A DNA stretch of 64,000 bases from Mytilisepta virgata (GCA_028015205.1 CM051521.1:71656314-71720313); one strand, 5' to 3'; shown: positions 1 through 12,541, numbered from the stretch's first letter. Program-made: numbers and translations. Notes: generated from the sequence alone by a model not told the origin.

Positions 1-1835
1 GAAACCACTATGTTAGTTTTAACTAAAATTTTGAGGAATAATGTTTGGAAGGGTGGCTACAAAAATGTTGGCGTTGGTCACATAAGTTTACATTGAAGCC
101 TATGAGAAGTACAAGGCCAATAATACCTTGGCAGAAATATTGTATGGAAGGTCCTTTACCATATTCAGTTGTTGAAAATATATGCAGTCATAGATTATAT
201 GCACCCCTTTTCAAGCTTTTCAATCCAGCAAAAACTTAGTTCTACTATATTATACACAGGGACATTTTGGAAATAAAGTCGTCATGAGATCGGCATTTTT
301 CATCATTTTCAGAACTGAAACATCTTTTCATTTTCGTCGAGTCTTTCAATTTGTTTTTTAAATATTTTTATGCAATTAAAATTAAAGATAGTTTAGGAAA
401 AAGCCAAAGTTTTAAGACAAAACTATGAATTATTGACAACAGAAAATTAACTACGACCTGCTAATTTCCAAATCGTATAAATGACTTGTTTGTTAGGGCG
501 ATAATGTAAAATTTAGTGAAACAATTTACACTAGTGCTGTCAAATAAAATGTCAAAAATACTGATACTGGAATAGCTGTGAATACAACACAAAATATGAC
601 ACTGGGAACCAGACAACGAAACAAAAAAAGAACGGTCTAAATATCAGAACCGAACATGAATAGCAACCTTTTCATTATCTTAAAGTTTTTATCACTTTAT
701 TAGAGGTAGGGATTTTTATCTCATTTCTTGGTTTCAATCTCTACTGTATTTATCCAATATGGGCATATAATGGCAGCGATCGATCATATGTACCGGTAAG
801 AAGTTGTTCCCTTGAACTGATTTCGAAATGTCGCTAGAAAAAATTCTCATGGGCCTATGGTAATACATAATACACACCACTTTCCCAGATTTATTTCTAG
901 AGATAAAAAAAGTGTGTATTATGTACAACTGAATACAGTATTTCATTTGGAACAGATGAAAAGAACAGCCATCTCAGATAATTCTTAATTCTGATTGGTC
1001 AAATTTTCAATTTTTTCTCATCTAAAACTTATGCCAAATCTTTTCAAACTTTATAGAAATGATTGGGTGACCATTTACAAACTTTAAGATTCCTTATTTT
1101 GTATTGATAGGATGGCATACACGATGGCTTTTGGTGACATATAAGTTTGTAATGAAGCCTATACATATCAAATTTTCCAGCAATAGGGTACGGAAGGTTC
1201 TTACCGCTATGCCTTGATGAACAAACAATATTCGAAATGCAGTATGTTATCTGCTTCATTATTCAGATGATTGACTCAGGCTTGCTATAGCCTCTTGTTT
1301 AACGATAGTTATGTTTAGATGAAAGAAACTTTAAAGAGGACAAATATACCTAAGGAGCAAACCAAAAAAAAAAATCCATTAGACAGACCAATCTGGGAAG
1401 GAACAACCACAAAACACTGAAAACATGAACTTGTATAAAAACCAGGAGTGAACTCAGGTGCTCCGGAAGGGTAAGCAGTTCATACTCTGTATAAGGCACC
1501 CGTCGTGAAGTTCAACAAAGTTAATCCGTTGGTAGTCACAAATCGGTGGAGGTACATGAAATGTTACAACGGGCAGAACAGGTCCAACATCATCTTCGAT
1601 AATTTTAAAATTGATAATATTGCTAGGGGCAATCTATGCAGTTACATGTATTTTTTGCAGTAGGATTAGTAGAGCTTCTTTATTCAAGATTCAAGAGCTT
1701 AAAATGGGAAAGAAAGTAAACTGGATATTGTAACAGAATGATACAAAGTCTTTAAAATGATAACATTAAATATGACAATAAGGAATATTTCCTGCTTAGA
1801 ACATGAAACATTTGATTGTTAAATTAATCTTGCAG
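1..1835. other. Intron or intergenic DNA with old repeat fragments
   Basis: No exon was recognised here. Segments near 45-200 and 1080-1230 resemble each other (a track containing 'gaagcctat' and 'ggaaggt') and look like reverse copies of the diverged repeat seen at 45.0-46.2 kb. About 1430-1610 is a reverse-complement copy of the repeat that appears split at 14280-14386 and 16069-16200 (shared pieces: 'ggtgctccggaagggtaagc', 'gaacaggtccaacatcatc'). The rest is AT-rich with no visible structure. Confidence 0.5.
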
Positions 1836-1972
1836 AAACAAATAACATCCCTACGTGGAGAGAATGATTTACTACGTTCAGGTGATCAAGGATTGGCTGA
1901 GATCAGAGAAAGGACAAAATATTGTTCTGAACAGTTAACTAATGCATCTATTACAGCAGAACAAAATTTACA
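1836..1972 (+). CDS. Internal exon of a + strand coiled-coil protein gene (possibly ENTR1/SDCCAG3-like)
   Basis: A 137-bp open stretch sits between an acceptor (cttgcag) and a donor (gtgagt). Read from its first base it gives 45 codons plus two bases (CA) with no stop, beginning KQITSLRGENDLLR and ending ITAEQNL. The heptad-like Leu/Ile spacing and charged residues suggest a coiled coil. The leftover CA joins the A that opens the exon at 5085 to make a Gln codon, so the two exons are phase-compatible. The ENDLLR and AEQNLQQLL pattern reminds me of the C-terminal coiled coil of ENTR1 (SDCCAG3, endosomal trafficking), but this is from memory and low confidence. Upstream exons are outside the window or unrecognised. 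Confidence 0.6.
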
Positions 1973-2958
1973 GTGAGTTTTATCCACTAATGAGTTTTGG
2001 TATAACTTTTAAATGTTCTTTTCAAAAGAAAGACTAAGGGTCCTTGTTCTTGTTCACCTTCTGTATCGTTTTGTTTTAATCTACCCAATTAAAAGTATAA
2101 TTACTGACAATACATTAATGCATTATATTAGGAATTTTTATCCCATTTTCCAAAGGAAGGGAGGGATACTCCTTTACCTCTTCACCTGTACATCAAAAAT
2201 TTCCTCACATTTTTAGCTCACCTGAACCAAAGGGCAATGTGAGCTTTTGTCATCACATATACATCCGTCTGTTGTCCATCTTTCGTCCGTCCATTAACTT
2301 TTCACATTTTGATTTTCTCTGAAACCTGTAGGCTATGTTAACTGAAACTTGGTATGAAACATTTATAGAATCCTTTTATGAATTTTGCATATTTTTTTCC
2401 CGACAGGATAACTGATATGGCCACTATGCACAAATTCTATTTCTCACTGGTCATATTTTGAAAATCTTGTGCTCTGAAACTATTTAGACAAAAGGACTCA
2501 AACATGGTATTAAGCATCTATGAACAAATCCTATTTCTCTTTGGTAGCAACTTCAACTAACTCCAGGTGGATCTGTTTTACCGGAAGTTATTTAAAAACT
2601 GGGTTAAAAAATATTTATCACCTATCTATAGATGATTTTGGTACCAGATATAATGTTTACTATCGATGTTTCCATCCAGTGCTGCAGCTAGCGTTAACTG
2701 AAGTTGCTATCTTTGGCCGATATTTAAATACTTTTCTCATCTAAAAACATACAGCTAAATGAAGTAAAACATGGTATAGAAGATCTATGGAAGGACCTTT
2801 ATAAAGTATGCATATTTTTTTCCTGATCCCAAAACAAACATGTTCACCATGAACAAGTCTTTATTTCTGATTGTTGCAATTAGAAAAATTTTTGCCAATG
2901 ACCTGGACTGTCAACAAAGTTGGCCCTCACAGCCAGCTCAGTTTAACATAGGTCCTTA

Positions 2959-4081
2959 TTATACCCCACACAACGGGTTGCGGAGGGTATATTGTTTTTG
3001 ACCCGTCGGTCCGTCCGTTGTGCCGTCCATTGGTCCGTCCGTCCGTCCGTCCCTCGGTCCTGTTTCTTGTCATCGCAACTCCTCTCAAACCACACAACAG
3101 AATTTCACGAAACCTTTTTAGATAATAAGGACATACTATGTAGTTGTGCATATCGACAGGAAATTGCAATTCAATATTTTTTCTAGGAGTTACGCCCCTT
3201 TGAACTTATTTACTTTAATGTAATACTGCAACAGTTTGTCATCGCAACTCCTCTCAAACCACACAACAGAATTTCATGAAACCTTTTCAGATAATAAGGT
3301 CATACTACGTAGATGTGCATATCGACAGGAAATTGCGATTCAATTTTTTTTCTAGGAGTTACGCCCCTTTGAACTTATTAACTTTAACGTACTACTGCAA
3401 GTTTGTCATCGCAACCCCTCTCAAACCACACAACAGAATTTCATGAAACCTTTTCAGATAATAAGGACATACTATGTAGATGTGCCTATCGACAGGAAAT
3501 TGCAATTCAATTTTTTTTCTAGGAGTTACGCCCCTTTGAACTTATTTACTTTAATGTACTACTGCAACAGTTTGTCATTGCAACTCCTCTCAAACCACAC
3601 AACAGAATTTCATGAAACTTTTTCAGATAATAAGGACATACTATGTAGATGTGCATATCGACAGGAAATTGCGATTCAATTTTTTTTCTAGGAGTTATGC
3701 CCCTTTGAACTTATTTACTTTAATGTACTACTGCAATAGTTTGTCATCGCAACTCCTCTCAAACCACACAACAAAATTTCATGAAACCTTTTCAAATAAT
3801 AAGGACATACTACGTAGATGTGCATATCGACAGGAAATTACGATAAAAATATTTTTCCATGAGTTATGCCCCTTTGAACTTATTTGCCTCACTATACTAT
3901 TACTGTTTACTCCTCTCACTTGGAATTTAAATTTCCCAACATGCTGCCATTCAAATTAGGATAAATATGTGAAGGTAAGCATTTGATTGTGTTCATTTTA
4001 CTTGTGAAGTGAGATTTTGTTTCTCCAGTGACAATATGAAGACGTGGGGTATGTGAGCATCCTCACAAAGGTTCTTTAATT
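2959..4081 (+). mobile_element. F2 element copy A, five 169-bp core units
   Basis: The left end is a hairpin (outer stem TATACCC/GGGTATA, inner stem related to CGCAAC/GTTGCG) at about 2961-2992. A GTCC/GTCY microsatellite follows (3005-3060), then five tandem units of 169 bp, counted from the 'cacacaacagaatttca' motif (for example ATGAAACC at 3443 and 3612). A closing segment ends 'gacgtggggtatgtgagc' to 'aattataa'. The units have lost coding sense: the open frames are repeat artefacts. The layout is that of pearl/HINE-type non-autonomous Helitron-like elements. Copies B (24024) and C (32139) lie in reverse orientation. Confidence 0.75.
3068..3890 (+). repeat. Tandem array, 169-bp unit, about five copies
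   Basis: This is the core of F2 copy A. Each unit holds 'caactcctctcaaaccacac', 'cgacaggaaatt' and 'taggagttacgcccctttg'. Units differ by a few substitutions only. The last unit is more diverged after 'cgacaggaaattacg'. Confidence 0.85.
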
Positions 4082-4542
4082 ATAAAATTAATTTTAAGAT
4101 CTTCCTGTCTAAAACCACTTAGCCAGTTGGAACCAACCTCGTAGGATTGGTCTTTAGGTGGTTGTCTTTCAGAATTTTGTCATGCTTAAGAAGATAGGTG
4201 AAGGGGTATTAAGGTTTACCCTTGTCTGTCTGTCTGTTCATCCCGAAATTGGTTTCCGTTTGCTAACTTTACTTTGCCTCAACCAAATGTAATGAACAAA
4301 ATTATACACAATGCTACTAACCAACAAACACTGATCAAGTTCGAATTTGAGTGGCATCACTTACATCTTTCTTTTGGTGGACTTTGTTCAAATACTGATG
4401 GGAAATGAGTTAGATTATAGTAGAATGACAATGCATACATTTTAATTTTAAGTATTTCCCAACTTTGATGCCAATTATCTTTGTTAAATAATCATAGTAT
4501 ACATACTCAAATTCTAAAAATTACAGTTTCAACTTTTTTTAG

Positions 4543-4996
4543 CTCACCTGGCCCAAAAGGCCCAAAAGATCTTTTAAAGATCTTCTCCTCTGAAACCACT
4601 GGATCAATTGGAACAAAATTTGGCAGCATTGGTTCTAAGATGGTCCACTTTTAGAAGTATATCCGATGACCCCACCCGTCATCCAAGATGGCTGCCAGAG
4701 CCCAACATAGTTTAACATAAGACCCAATGGGAAATTTACTTAAAGATCTTCATGTCTGAAACCACTAGGCCAATTGGAACAAAACTTGGCAGCAATGGTC
4801 CTTTGTTGATCCTCTTTCAGAATTGTATCCGCCATTGAAGATGGCTGCCAGAGCAGAACATAGTTTAGCATAGGATCTAATGGGGAAAATCATTGAAAGA
4901 TCTTCTTTGAAACCAGTGAGCTAGTTGGAACTTGACTGCAATGTTTTAGGCTACCAGAGTCCAGGTGAGCAATACAGGCTCCTAGGAGTCTCTAGT
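4543..4996 (+). mobile_element. Short complete F1 element
   Basis: The left terminus 'agctcacctggcccaaaagg' is followed by about 2.5 core units in reverse sense (ccaagatgg-type motif 'catccaagatggctgcc'), ending in 'ccaggtgagcaatacaggct' and 'cctaggagtctctag'. Both ends are visible, so this ~450-bp copy is useful as a boundary reference. It lies in the intron before the last exon of the + strand gene. Confidence 0.75.
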
Positions 4997-5084
4997 TTGG
5001 AAGATCCTTAAACATTTTTTTCAGTACATGTATAAAAGTTTTGTTTTTTATTCCATATAAATAATCTTTTTTTGTACATTTTAG

Positions 5085-5190
5085 ACAATTACTGCAAGGT
5101 GTGGACCAGATGAAACTGTTTGCACAAGTTTTATCATCTGTTGATAGAATTAGTGAGGTAACAAATGAAGATGAATCAAAAGAGAAGTAA
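5085..5190 (+). CDS. Terminal coding exon of the + strand coiled-coil gene
   Basis: The acceptor 'tttttttgtacattttag' precedes it. One base completes the Gln codon carried over from 1972; then 34 codons and TAA at 5188-5190 follow (QLLQGVDQMKLF ... DESKEK). The helix carries Leu/Val/Phe at coiled-coil spacing and the tail is acidic/charged, which is usual for a free C-terminus. Joined with the upstream exon it gives a 79-residue C-terminal segment. The ENTR1/SDCCAG3 assignment is tentative; the exon itself is well supported by splice phase, stop and poly(A) signals. Confidence 0.65.
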
Positions 5191-5276
5191 ACATAAACAG
5201 AACAAAAAGACAAATAATACGTTGATCTGTGTACCCAGGTGTTAATAGTATTAAGACATAAAAATGATTGAGCTTT

Positions 5277-5340
5277 AATAAATAATTGTTGTAACAAGAC
5301 CATTTATCACACAGTACCCTTCAATAAAAGTGTGTTTACA
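5277..5340 (+). terminator. Poly(A) signals of the + strand gene
   Basis: Two AATAAA hexamers lie downstream of the stop codon, at 5277-5282 and 5323-5328. The second is followed at once by a GT-rich stretch (gtgtgttta), which fits a cleavage/polyadenylation site. The 3' UTR would be roughly 100-150 bases. Confidence 0.6.
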
Positions 5341-5540
5341 TACTCATATTTTTTATTTAATATTGAAATATAGGGTATTCTTTAACTTAACTGTGTGACT
5401 TTTTACAAACTGCAAGTAGCTTTTTTTTTGGAAATATCTCAGACCAGGATCTCGGATGCTTTTAAAATTAATATAAAAAATATTACACTTCCTTTTGTTT
5501 CCGATAGTTGTAATTAATTAATAAAGGAGGTCATACATTT

Positions 5541-7106
5541 CTAGCTCACCTGGCCAAAGGCCATGTGAGCGTTTGTCATCACTTGGCATCCATCGTCCGT
5601 TCACTTTTCACATTTTAATCTTCTCCTCTGACACCTCTGGGCCAAATTGAATTTAATTTGGCAGGAAGCATCTATGTAAGGTCCTTTATAAAGATTGCTC
5701 ATTTTGTCCCGATCATACAACAAACATGGCCGCCATGGGCAATTGTTATTTCTGATTGGCTGAGTTTTTAAAAATATTCTCCTCTGAAATTGCTGGGCCA
5801 AATGGAACAAAACTTGACAGGAAGTATATATGGGAGGACCTTTATAAAGTTTCCTCATTTTGTCCCGATCAGACTACAAATATGGCCGCCATGGGCAGTT
5901 CTTGATTCTGATTGGTTGATATAAGAAAATCTTCTCCCCTGAAATCACTTGGCCAAATGGAATGAAAAAGACAGAAAGCATCTATGGGAGGATCTTTACA
6001 AAGTTTGCTCATTTCGTCCCAATTGGGCAAAAAACATGTCATCATAGGCAATTCTTGTTTCTCATTGGTTGATTAAAAAAATTTTTTTTCTCTGGAACTG
6101 CTTGGCCAAATGGAACGAATCTTGACAGAAGCAACTATGGGAGGTTCTTTATAAAATATCTTTATTTCATCCCAATCGGAGTACATATATGGTCACCATT
6201 GGCAGTTCTTGTTTCTGATTGGCTATATAAAAGAATCTTCTCTAAAATCGCTTGCCCAAATGGAACGAAACCTGACAGGAAACATATATTGGAGGTCCTT
6301 TATAAATTTTCCTCATTTTGTTCCGATCGGAATACAAATATGGCTGCCATGAGCAGTTCTTTTTTCTGATTGGTTGATATAAAAAAATCTTCTCCTCTGA
6401 AGTAGCTTGGCCAAATGGAACGAAACTTGACAGAAAGCATCTAATTGGGAGGTTCTATACAAAGTTTCCTCATTTCGTCCTGATCAGGCAACAAACATGA
6501 CCGTCATGGGCAGTTCTTGTCTTTCATCGGTTGATAATTTTCTTCTTTGAAACCGCTTGGCCAAAGGGAACGACACTTGACACGAAGCATCTGTTGGAGG
6601 TTTTTTACAAAGTTTCCTCATTTTGTTCAGATCAGGCGACAAACATGGCCGCCAAGGGAAATTCTTGTTTCTGATTGGTTGATTTGAAAAAAAAAATTTC
6701 TCTTAAACTGCTTGGCCAAATAGAGCCAAAATTGACAGAAAGTGTCTATGATGTATAACAAAAATCTACAGAACCGCAGAATTGCTTGAAACCAAACATG
6801 ATCTGAATGTTCCTGTTAAGGTGCTTACCAAGTGTTGATCCCTAATTCAAAATGGCCTTCAGCAAAGGACTTAGGTTAACATAAGACCCTATGGGAAATA
6901 CATGCAAAAATCTTCTGGAGAACCACCAAATTTTAGAATATGCTGACCTGTTAGTAGAAGGACCTTGATGAAGAAAAATTTGGTCCTACAAGGCTTACCA
7001 CAATTCATAATGATAGGGAGAAGTGACTTCTCTCTTTGAAGTACATCAATAAAAATGGCTTTCATGCCAGGTGAGCGATACAGGCTCAGCCCTCTGAGCC
7101 TCTAGT
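5541..7106 (+). mobile_element. F1 element with about nine core units
   Basis: It opens with a clean terminal hairpin ('agctcacctggccaaaggcc' then 'atgtgagc'), a short 'ccatcgtccgtt' GTCC tract, and about nine ~155-bp units containing 'tctcctctgaaa', 'ggccaaatggaacgaaactt' and 'atggccgccatgggcag'. It closes with 'ccaggtgagcgatacaggct' and 'gagcctctag'. Both termini are present. Units here say ATGGCCGCCATGGGC rather than the CCATCTTGG core of other copies, so this is a distinct subfamily. Confidence 0.75.
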
Positions 7107-8933
7107 TAAAGAGTACTATAGAATTGTTTAAATTGTGACTAAATGAATAGAGCATTTGAAGACAAACAAAATTATATTTAGATTTTGAAAATTGACCTAG
7201 GGGATCAAAAGTTATGGTCAAAATTTTACTGTACATTTTTAACAAATATGGCAGCCATGCATTTATTTTATTTAAATGAATAGCAAATGTTAAGTGCATT
7301 CATTAAAATATTTTTAAAAATAGTTGAAACTGCATACAAGTGATGTATTTTAATTATTTACCAATTAAAATCTATTGTTGTTTACTTATGTTTGATTCAG
7401 CAACATTTTGTCAACCTGTATTTGAAAGAAAAGTGAAGAATACAATGCATTTCAATAGGAAATATCCAAGATGGCACCAGTCCGAGATCTTTCAGGGCTT
7501 CAGATCAGTATTTCTAATGAGAAATCTTTGAGAACTGTATTAGGCAAATTATTTTTAGCATCTTAGAACTTTCGTGTAATATTACTTCCGCAACATTTGT
7601 TAGTTTTGTTAAGAATGCAAAAATTAGGTGTCAATTCCATGATTTCTCCAAATTATCAAGCTTAGCATCTTACTTTAGATCAACAATTTCTAACCCATAA
7701 ATGTTAAATTCAGAGTAAAAATGTTAATTTGTAAGTTATATTATCTGCAATTTACCAAAAAATATCAAAAGAAATGTGATTACCATGTATGTTCTTAATA
7801 TATATGTTATCTGCCCTCGTATGATGTTATTGCCCTGGGGGCAAATAACATGCTTCAAATTATGCTTTTATTACATATGCAAAATTGGCGTTATTTCAAT
7901 AAAATATGTGATAATAGCTTGTAAATTAGAGCAAAGGTCAATTCAAAAAACTGGCTGTATTGGTCGACTTGTACCCGGCCAATATAGGGTGAGTCGATTT
8001 TCTCTAGATTTTAGATTGAATAGATACGAAAATTCAGAAATGTTTACATTATATCTATTTATACATGGTCTGTGATTTAAGGTGCTTCAAAATTAATGAT
8101 TATATATAGATTATTCAGTAATAGAGCTGACTAAAAATATCTTTCACAACCCTCATTCCAATCATTCAATGACCATAATTAAGAATTATTTCAAAGTTTT
8201 GATTCAGAAAAACATACAGAATATGCATTGTGAAAACTAGTTAATTAATAAAGATATCATTGTATGGTTATTTCTGCATTGGCCTTATAATACATGATTG
8301 CAATACAGCAAGCCTCAGACCAATAACAAGGCCAATACAGAAACAACCATGTAATAATATCATAATAATAAAATATATAATTAATATTGTTATTTTATCA
8401 GATTTTTTGCATCCAAAAAGTACTTGGTGAGAATTTTAAAACCTAATACCTTTTTATTGCCTTGAAATCATCATTTTGAAAAAAAAGTCTCTCAGTTTTT
8501 GCTTACTTGCCCCAACTTACTACAAGGGCATGGGAATAGCTTTTAATTTTAAAGTAAAAATTGTTAAAATTATAATAGAATTGTTAGCATTTTAGTTAAC
8601 TTTACTATTGCTCACATCGTACAAGTTTTTATTTGTGAATGATGCTAATAATGAATGTTGTATTTAATAATGCAATGAATGTGTTACTGATAACAATTAT
8701 TTCATACAGTTTTAAGACACAAAATTCATTTGAAATCAATGTATCTTTGAATATTTATAGAAGTTTGAGGATAAAAATGTCATATCCACTTTCATGTGAA
8801 TTGATAAATACATTTAATAAATATTTATTGATTTTGTATTTGTTTTGTATTATTATTCTGTAAGCCAGCATATATTTTGGTTACTGTGATCTTTGGATGA
8901 AGAACCATAATAAAATAACTTTGCTTTAACTGT
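7107..8933. other. Non-coding, AT-rich; one MITE
   Basis: I see no exon or tandem structure here except the short foldback MITE at 8254-8362. Long runs of A/T and no codon-like constraint. It lies between the convergent genes. Confidence 0.5.
8254..8362. mobile_element. Foldback MITE with ~33-bp arms
   Basis: The left arm at 8254-8286 (includes 'ggttatttctgcattggcct') and the right arm at 8328-8362 ('aaggccaatacagaaacaac') are inverted copies with only a few mismatches, separated by about 41 bases. The inner 23 bases of the arms match at about 21 positions. No encoded protein. Family unknown. Confidence 0.6.
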
Positions 8934-8986
8934 TGTCATGTGTAGTCCCCTTCCAAAAATGTGTCCGGTGTCCCCGACCTTCGACC

Positions 8987-8997
8987 AAGATGGCGGC
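8987..8997 (+). promoter_or_regulatory. Exact YY1-type motif AAGATGGCGGC in an F1 fragment
   Basis: The bases AAGATGGCGGC match the YY1 consensus as I know it. They sit in an F1 unit fragment (8934-9004) next to the start of a large F1 element. Other F1 units carry AAGATGGCCGC, one base away. Whether any protein binds is unknown. Confidence 0.3.
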
Positions 8998-9013
8998 CAA
9001 GCTAAAAATAGAA

Positions 9014-12000
9014 CTAGAGGCTCTCAAGAGCCTGTATCGCTCACCTGGATTTAACTTTTCACCTTGAGCAGGACTAAAAATTTAAGTGTTGCAGTCAATT
9101 TGACTGGTTTTTCTATTGGCTCTATGTTAAACTAAATTCAGTTGTGGCAGTCATCTTGGTTGACAGTCCAGGTCAATGGACATATTTCTAAAAGAGAACA
9201 ATCTAAGGACCATTTCTGCTAAGTCTTGTTCCAACTGGCTAAGTAGTTTCAGACAAGAACAATTTTTAAATAAATTTTCCTATAGGGTCCTGTATTTAAT
9301 TAAGTTCAGCCGTGGTGCCCATCTTGGTTGACAATCCAGGTGATCTGACACATTTCTGAAAGAGGACAATCTAAGGACCAATGCTGCAAAGTTTAGTTCC
9401 AATTGGCTCAGTAGTTTCAGACGAGAAGATTTTTGAGTGAATTTCCCATAGGGTCCTATGTTAAACTAAGTTCGGCTGTGGTGGCCATGTTGGTTAACAG
9501 TTCACAAAATCAGACACATTTCTGAAAAATGACTAAGGACCATTGCTGCCAAGTCTGGCTCCAAAAGTCAAGTGGTTTCAGACAAGATTTTTTTCAATGA
9601 ATTTTCCCATAAGGCCCTATGTTAAACTAAGTTTGGCTGTGGTGGCCATCTTGGTTGACAGACTGGGTCATTGGACAAAGTTCTGAAAGAGGACCATCTA
9701 AGGACCATTGCTACCAAGTCTAGTTCTAATTGACCTAGTGATTTCAGACAAGCAGATTTTTGAGTGAATTTCCCATAGGGTCCTATGTTAAACTAAGTTC
9801 GGCTGTGGCGGCCATCTTGGTTCACAGTCTACAAAAATCGGACACATTTCTGAAAGATCAAGTTCTCCTTCCAATTGGTAAGTTGTTTCAGACAAAAGAT
9901 TTTTCAATGAATTTTCCCATTGGGCCCTAAGTTTGGTTGTGGCGGCCATCTTGGTTGACAGTCCGGGTCATCGGACACACCTCTGAAAGATGACCATCTA
10001 AGGACCATTGTCACCAAGTCTGCTTCCAATTGGATCAGACAAGGAGATTTTCAATGAATTTTCCCATATGGCCTTATGTTAAACTAATTTCGGCTGTGGC
10101 GGCCATCTTGGTTAACAATCCGGATCATCGGACATATTTCTGAAAGAGAACCTCCTAAGGACCATTACTGCCAACTTTGGTTCCAATTGGCCTTGTAGTT
10201 TCATAGAATATTTTTGAAATTCATGCCCACCTTTTTTCTATTTTTAGTAACAGCAGCCATGTCGGTTGGAAGTCTGGGATGCTTGACATAGTTTTGGAAG
10301 GGGGACACCCACGAACCATTCCACCAAAGTTTGGTCCCAATTGGCCCAGTGGTTTCAGAGGAGAAAATCTTTAAAGGAAAGTTTACGCTGAATGCCTCTT
10401 TAAAGGGCAAAAACTCTTCTCCTCTGAAGCTACAGTGCCAATCTCAGCTAAACGTAAAAATAATCCTTGTGTAGTCCCCTTCAAAAATTGTGTCAGATGG
10501 TCCCGAACACAGCTTAACTTAGTTTAACATTGGACCCTATGGGAAATTCACATCAAAATCTTCTTGTCTGAAACTACTTTCCCAATTAGAACCAAACTGT
10601 GGTGGAATGGTCCTTAGATGATCCTCTTTCAGAACTATGTCCGATGAACCGGACGATCAACCAAGATGGCCGCCATAGCCGAACTTAGTTTAAAATAGGA
10701 CCCTATGGGAAATTCATTTAAATTTATTGTCTGAAAATACTGAGCCAATTGCAACGAAACTTAGCAGCAATGGTCCTTAGATGGTCCTTTTTTCAGAATG
10801 GTGTCCGATGAACCAGATGATCAACCAAGATGGCCGCCACAGCCTAACTTAGTTTAACATAGGACCCTATGGGAAATTCATTAAAAATCTTCATGTTTGA
10901 AACTACTGAGCCCATTGCAACGAAACTTAGCAGCAATGGTCCTTAGATGGTCTTTTTCAGAACTATGTCCGATGAGCCAGATGATCAACCAAGATGGCCG
11001 CCACTTCCGAACTTAGTTTAACATAGTATCCTATGGGAAATTCATTTAAATATCTTCTTGTCTGAAACTACTGAGCCAATTGAAACCAGACTTGACAGCT
11101 ATGGTCCACAGATTCTCCTCTGTCAGAAATATGTCAAATGACCTAGAATGTCAACCAAGATGAGTGTCACAACGGAACTTAGTTTTACATGGGACCCAAT
11201 GGGAAAATTCATTTAAAAAATCTTCTTGTCTGAAACCACTTGACCAATTGGAACCTAACTTAGCATCAATGGTCCTTTCAAAATTGTGTCCGATGAATCT
11301 GACGATTAACCAAGATGGCCGCCACAGCCGAACATAGTTTAACATTGGACACTATGGGAAAATTTATTAAAAAATCTTCTTATCTGAAACTACTGAGCCA
11401 ATTGAAACCACACTTGACAGAAATGATACATATGTGGTCGTCTGTCAGAATTGTGTCCTTTGACCCGGAATTTTAACATCGGACCATATGGGAAAATTCA
11501 TTAAATTATCTTCTTGTCTGGAACAACTGAGCCAATTAGAACAAGACTTGGCAGCAATGGTCTTTAGATTGTCCTCTCAGATTTTGTGTCCGATGACCTG
11601 GACTGTCAACCGAGATGGCTGTCACAGCCGAACATAGTTTAACATTGGACCTTATGGAAAATTCATTAAAAAATCTTCTTGTCTGAAATTATCGAGAGGT
11701 TGAAAACAAACTTAGCAGCAATGGTCCTTAGATGGTCACCATTCAGAATTCTGTCCGTTCATCCAAACTATCAACCAAGATGGCCTACAACGCCGAACTT
11801 TTTCCCTGTGGGAACTGGTCGCTATAGGTTAGACTCCACTAATCTTAGTTTCAGAGAAATGCACCCCCAGAATTTTATTAATTATTAGAGTTGGTAAAGT
11901 TTGACTACATGATAGATAAATAATAAATGTCTTAACCTCAAAATTGTAATATCGACTGAAAGAGGATAGATTTTAGTTTAAAAAAATACGAAAACATTAA

Positions 12001-12541
12001 CTGATTTTGCTTCTGACAAGTAATGGGGGGTCATAAACTGGACTTGTGAATTGACATGTGGTGTGTAAAACTTTGACAGTGATAATCGGCACCTGCACTG
12101 GTAAGTTAAATTGCGAAAAAAGAGCCGGAAAAGTAAACTTTTTTTCCACATATGTAATGGAATTTTATGCAGAATCTGAAAAATTAAGTCTCAATTGGAT
12201 TGAAACGCTGCATCAGACCTCAATTTTAAGCCGAAGTGGAGTGAAATTTAACATTTTTTAAGCTTTTTTTATGAACAATTTTGAAATGTTGCTATGCCAA
12301 CTAGGTTTCCATGGATATTTTTTATTTATTTTATCATGATTGAAACAATGCCAACATAATGGCCTTTCAGGATATATATATATATATATGTATATGGGTA
12401 TTATTTACTCTGACGATGGCACAAGACCATGACATTTATTAGCTCACTTCACATAGAAAATGGTACTATTAATGTGTGGATTGCCATATGTAATAGGCAA
12501 TGCACAATCAGGTTAGCGATACAGGCTCCTGGAAGCCTCTG
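9014..12541. mobile_element. F1 head-to-head inverted dimer (3.5 kb)
   Basis: The left end is 'ctagaggctctcaagagcct' and the right end is its inverted counterpart 'gcgatacaggct' plus 'cctggaagcctctgg'. From 9040 to about 10400 eight units of ~165 bp read with CATCTTGG on the + strand (for example 9323, 9647, 9949). From about 10410 to 11810 seven units read in the opposite sense (CCAAGATGG at 10662, 10827, 10991, 11309). The join near 10395-10425 lacks the hairpin and GTCC tract that normally end an F1 copy. The 11.8-12.48 kb part is unique AT-rich sequence inside the right end, with a short (TA)n near 12370. No protein is encoded. Confidence 0.7.

Larger units (their letters stand above)
2211..4200 (+). 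mobile_element. F1 tandem-core element interrupted by an F2 element
   Basis: It starts with the F1 hairpin terminus (agctcacctgaaccaaaggg ... gtgagct), then a GTCC-type microsatellite (cgtccgtcc at 2287), then core units with 'tctctgaaacc'. At about 2950 the unit 'gtttaacataggtccttat' breaks off and resumes after 4081 with 'aaaattaattttaagatctt', so the F2 element (2959-4081) was inserted into F1. The far F1 end is not clear. Both lie in the intron between the exons at 1836 and 5085. Confidence 0.6.

Noticed and set aside
3443..3959. Several 80-120 codon frames with repeated wording (KPFQIIRTYYVDV, RQEIAIQFFF), also at 24196-25427 and 32360-32907
   Set aside because: They are the same 169-bp repeat read in shifting frames; 169 is not a multiple of three and the frames start and stop at arbitrary points of the unit.
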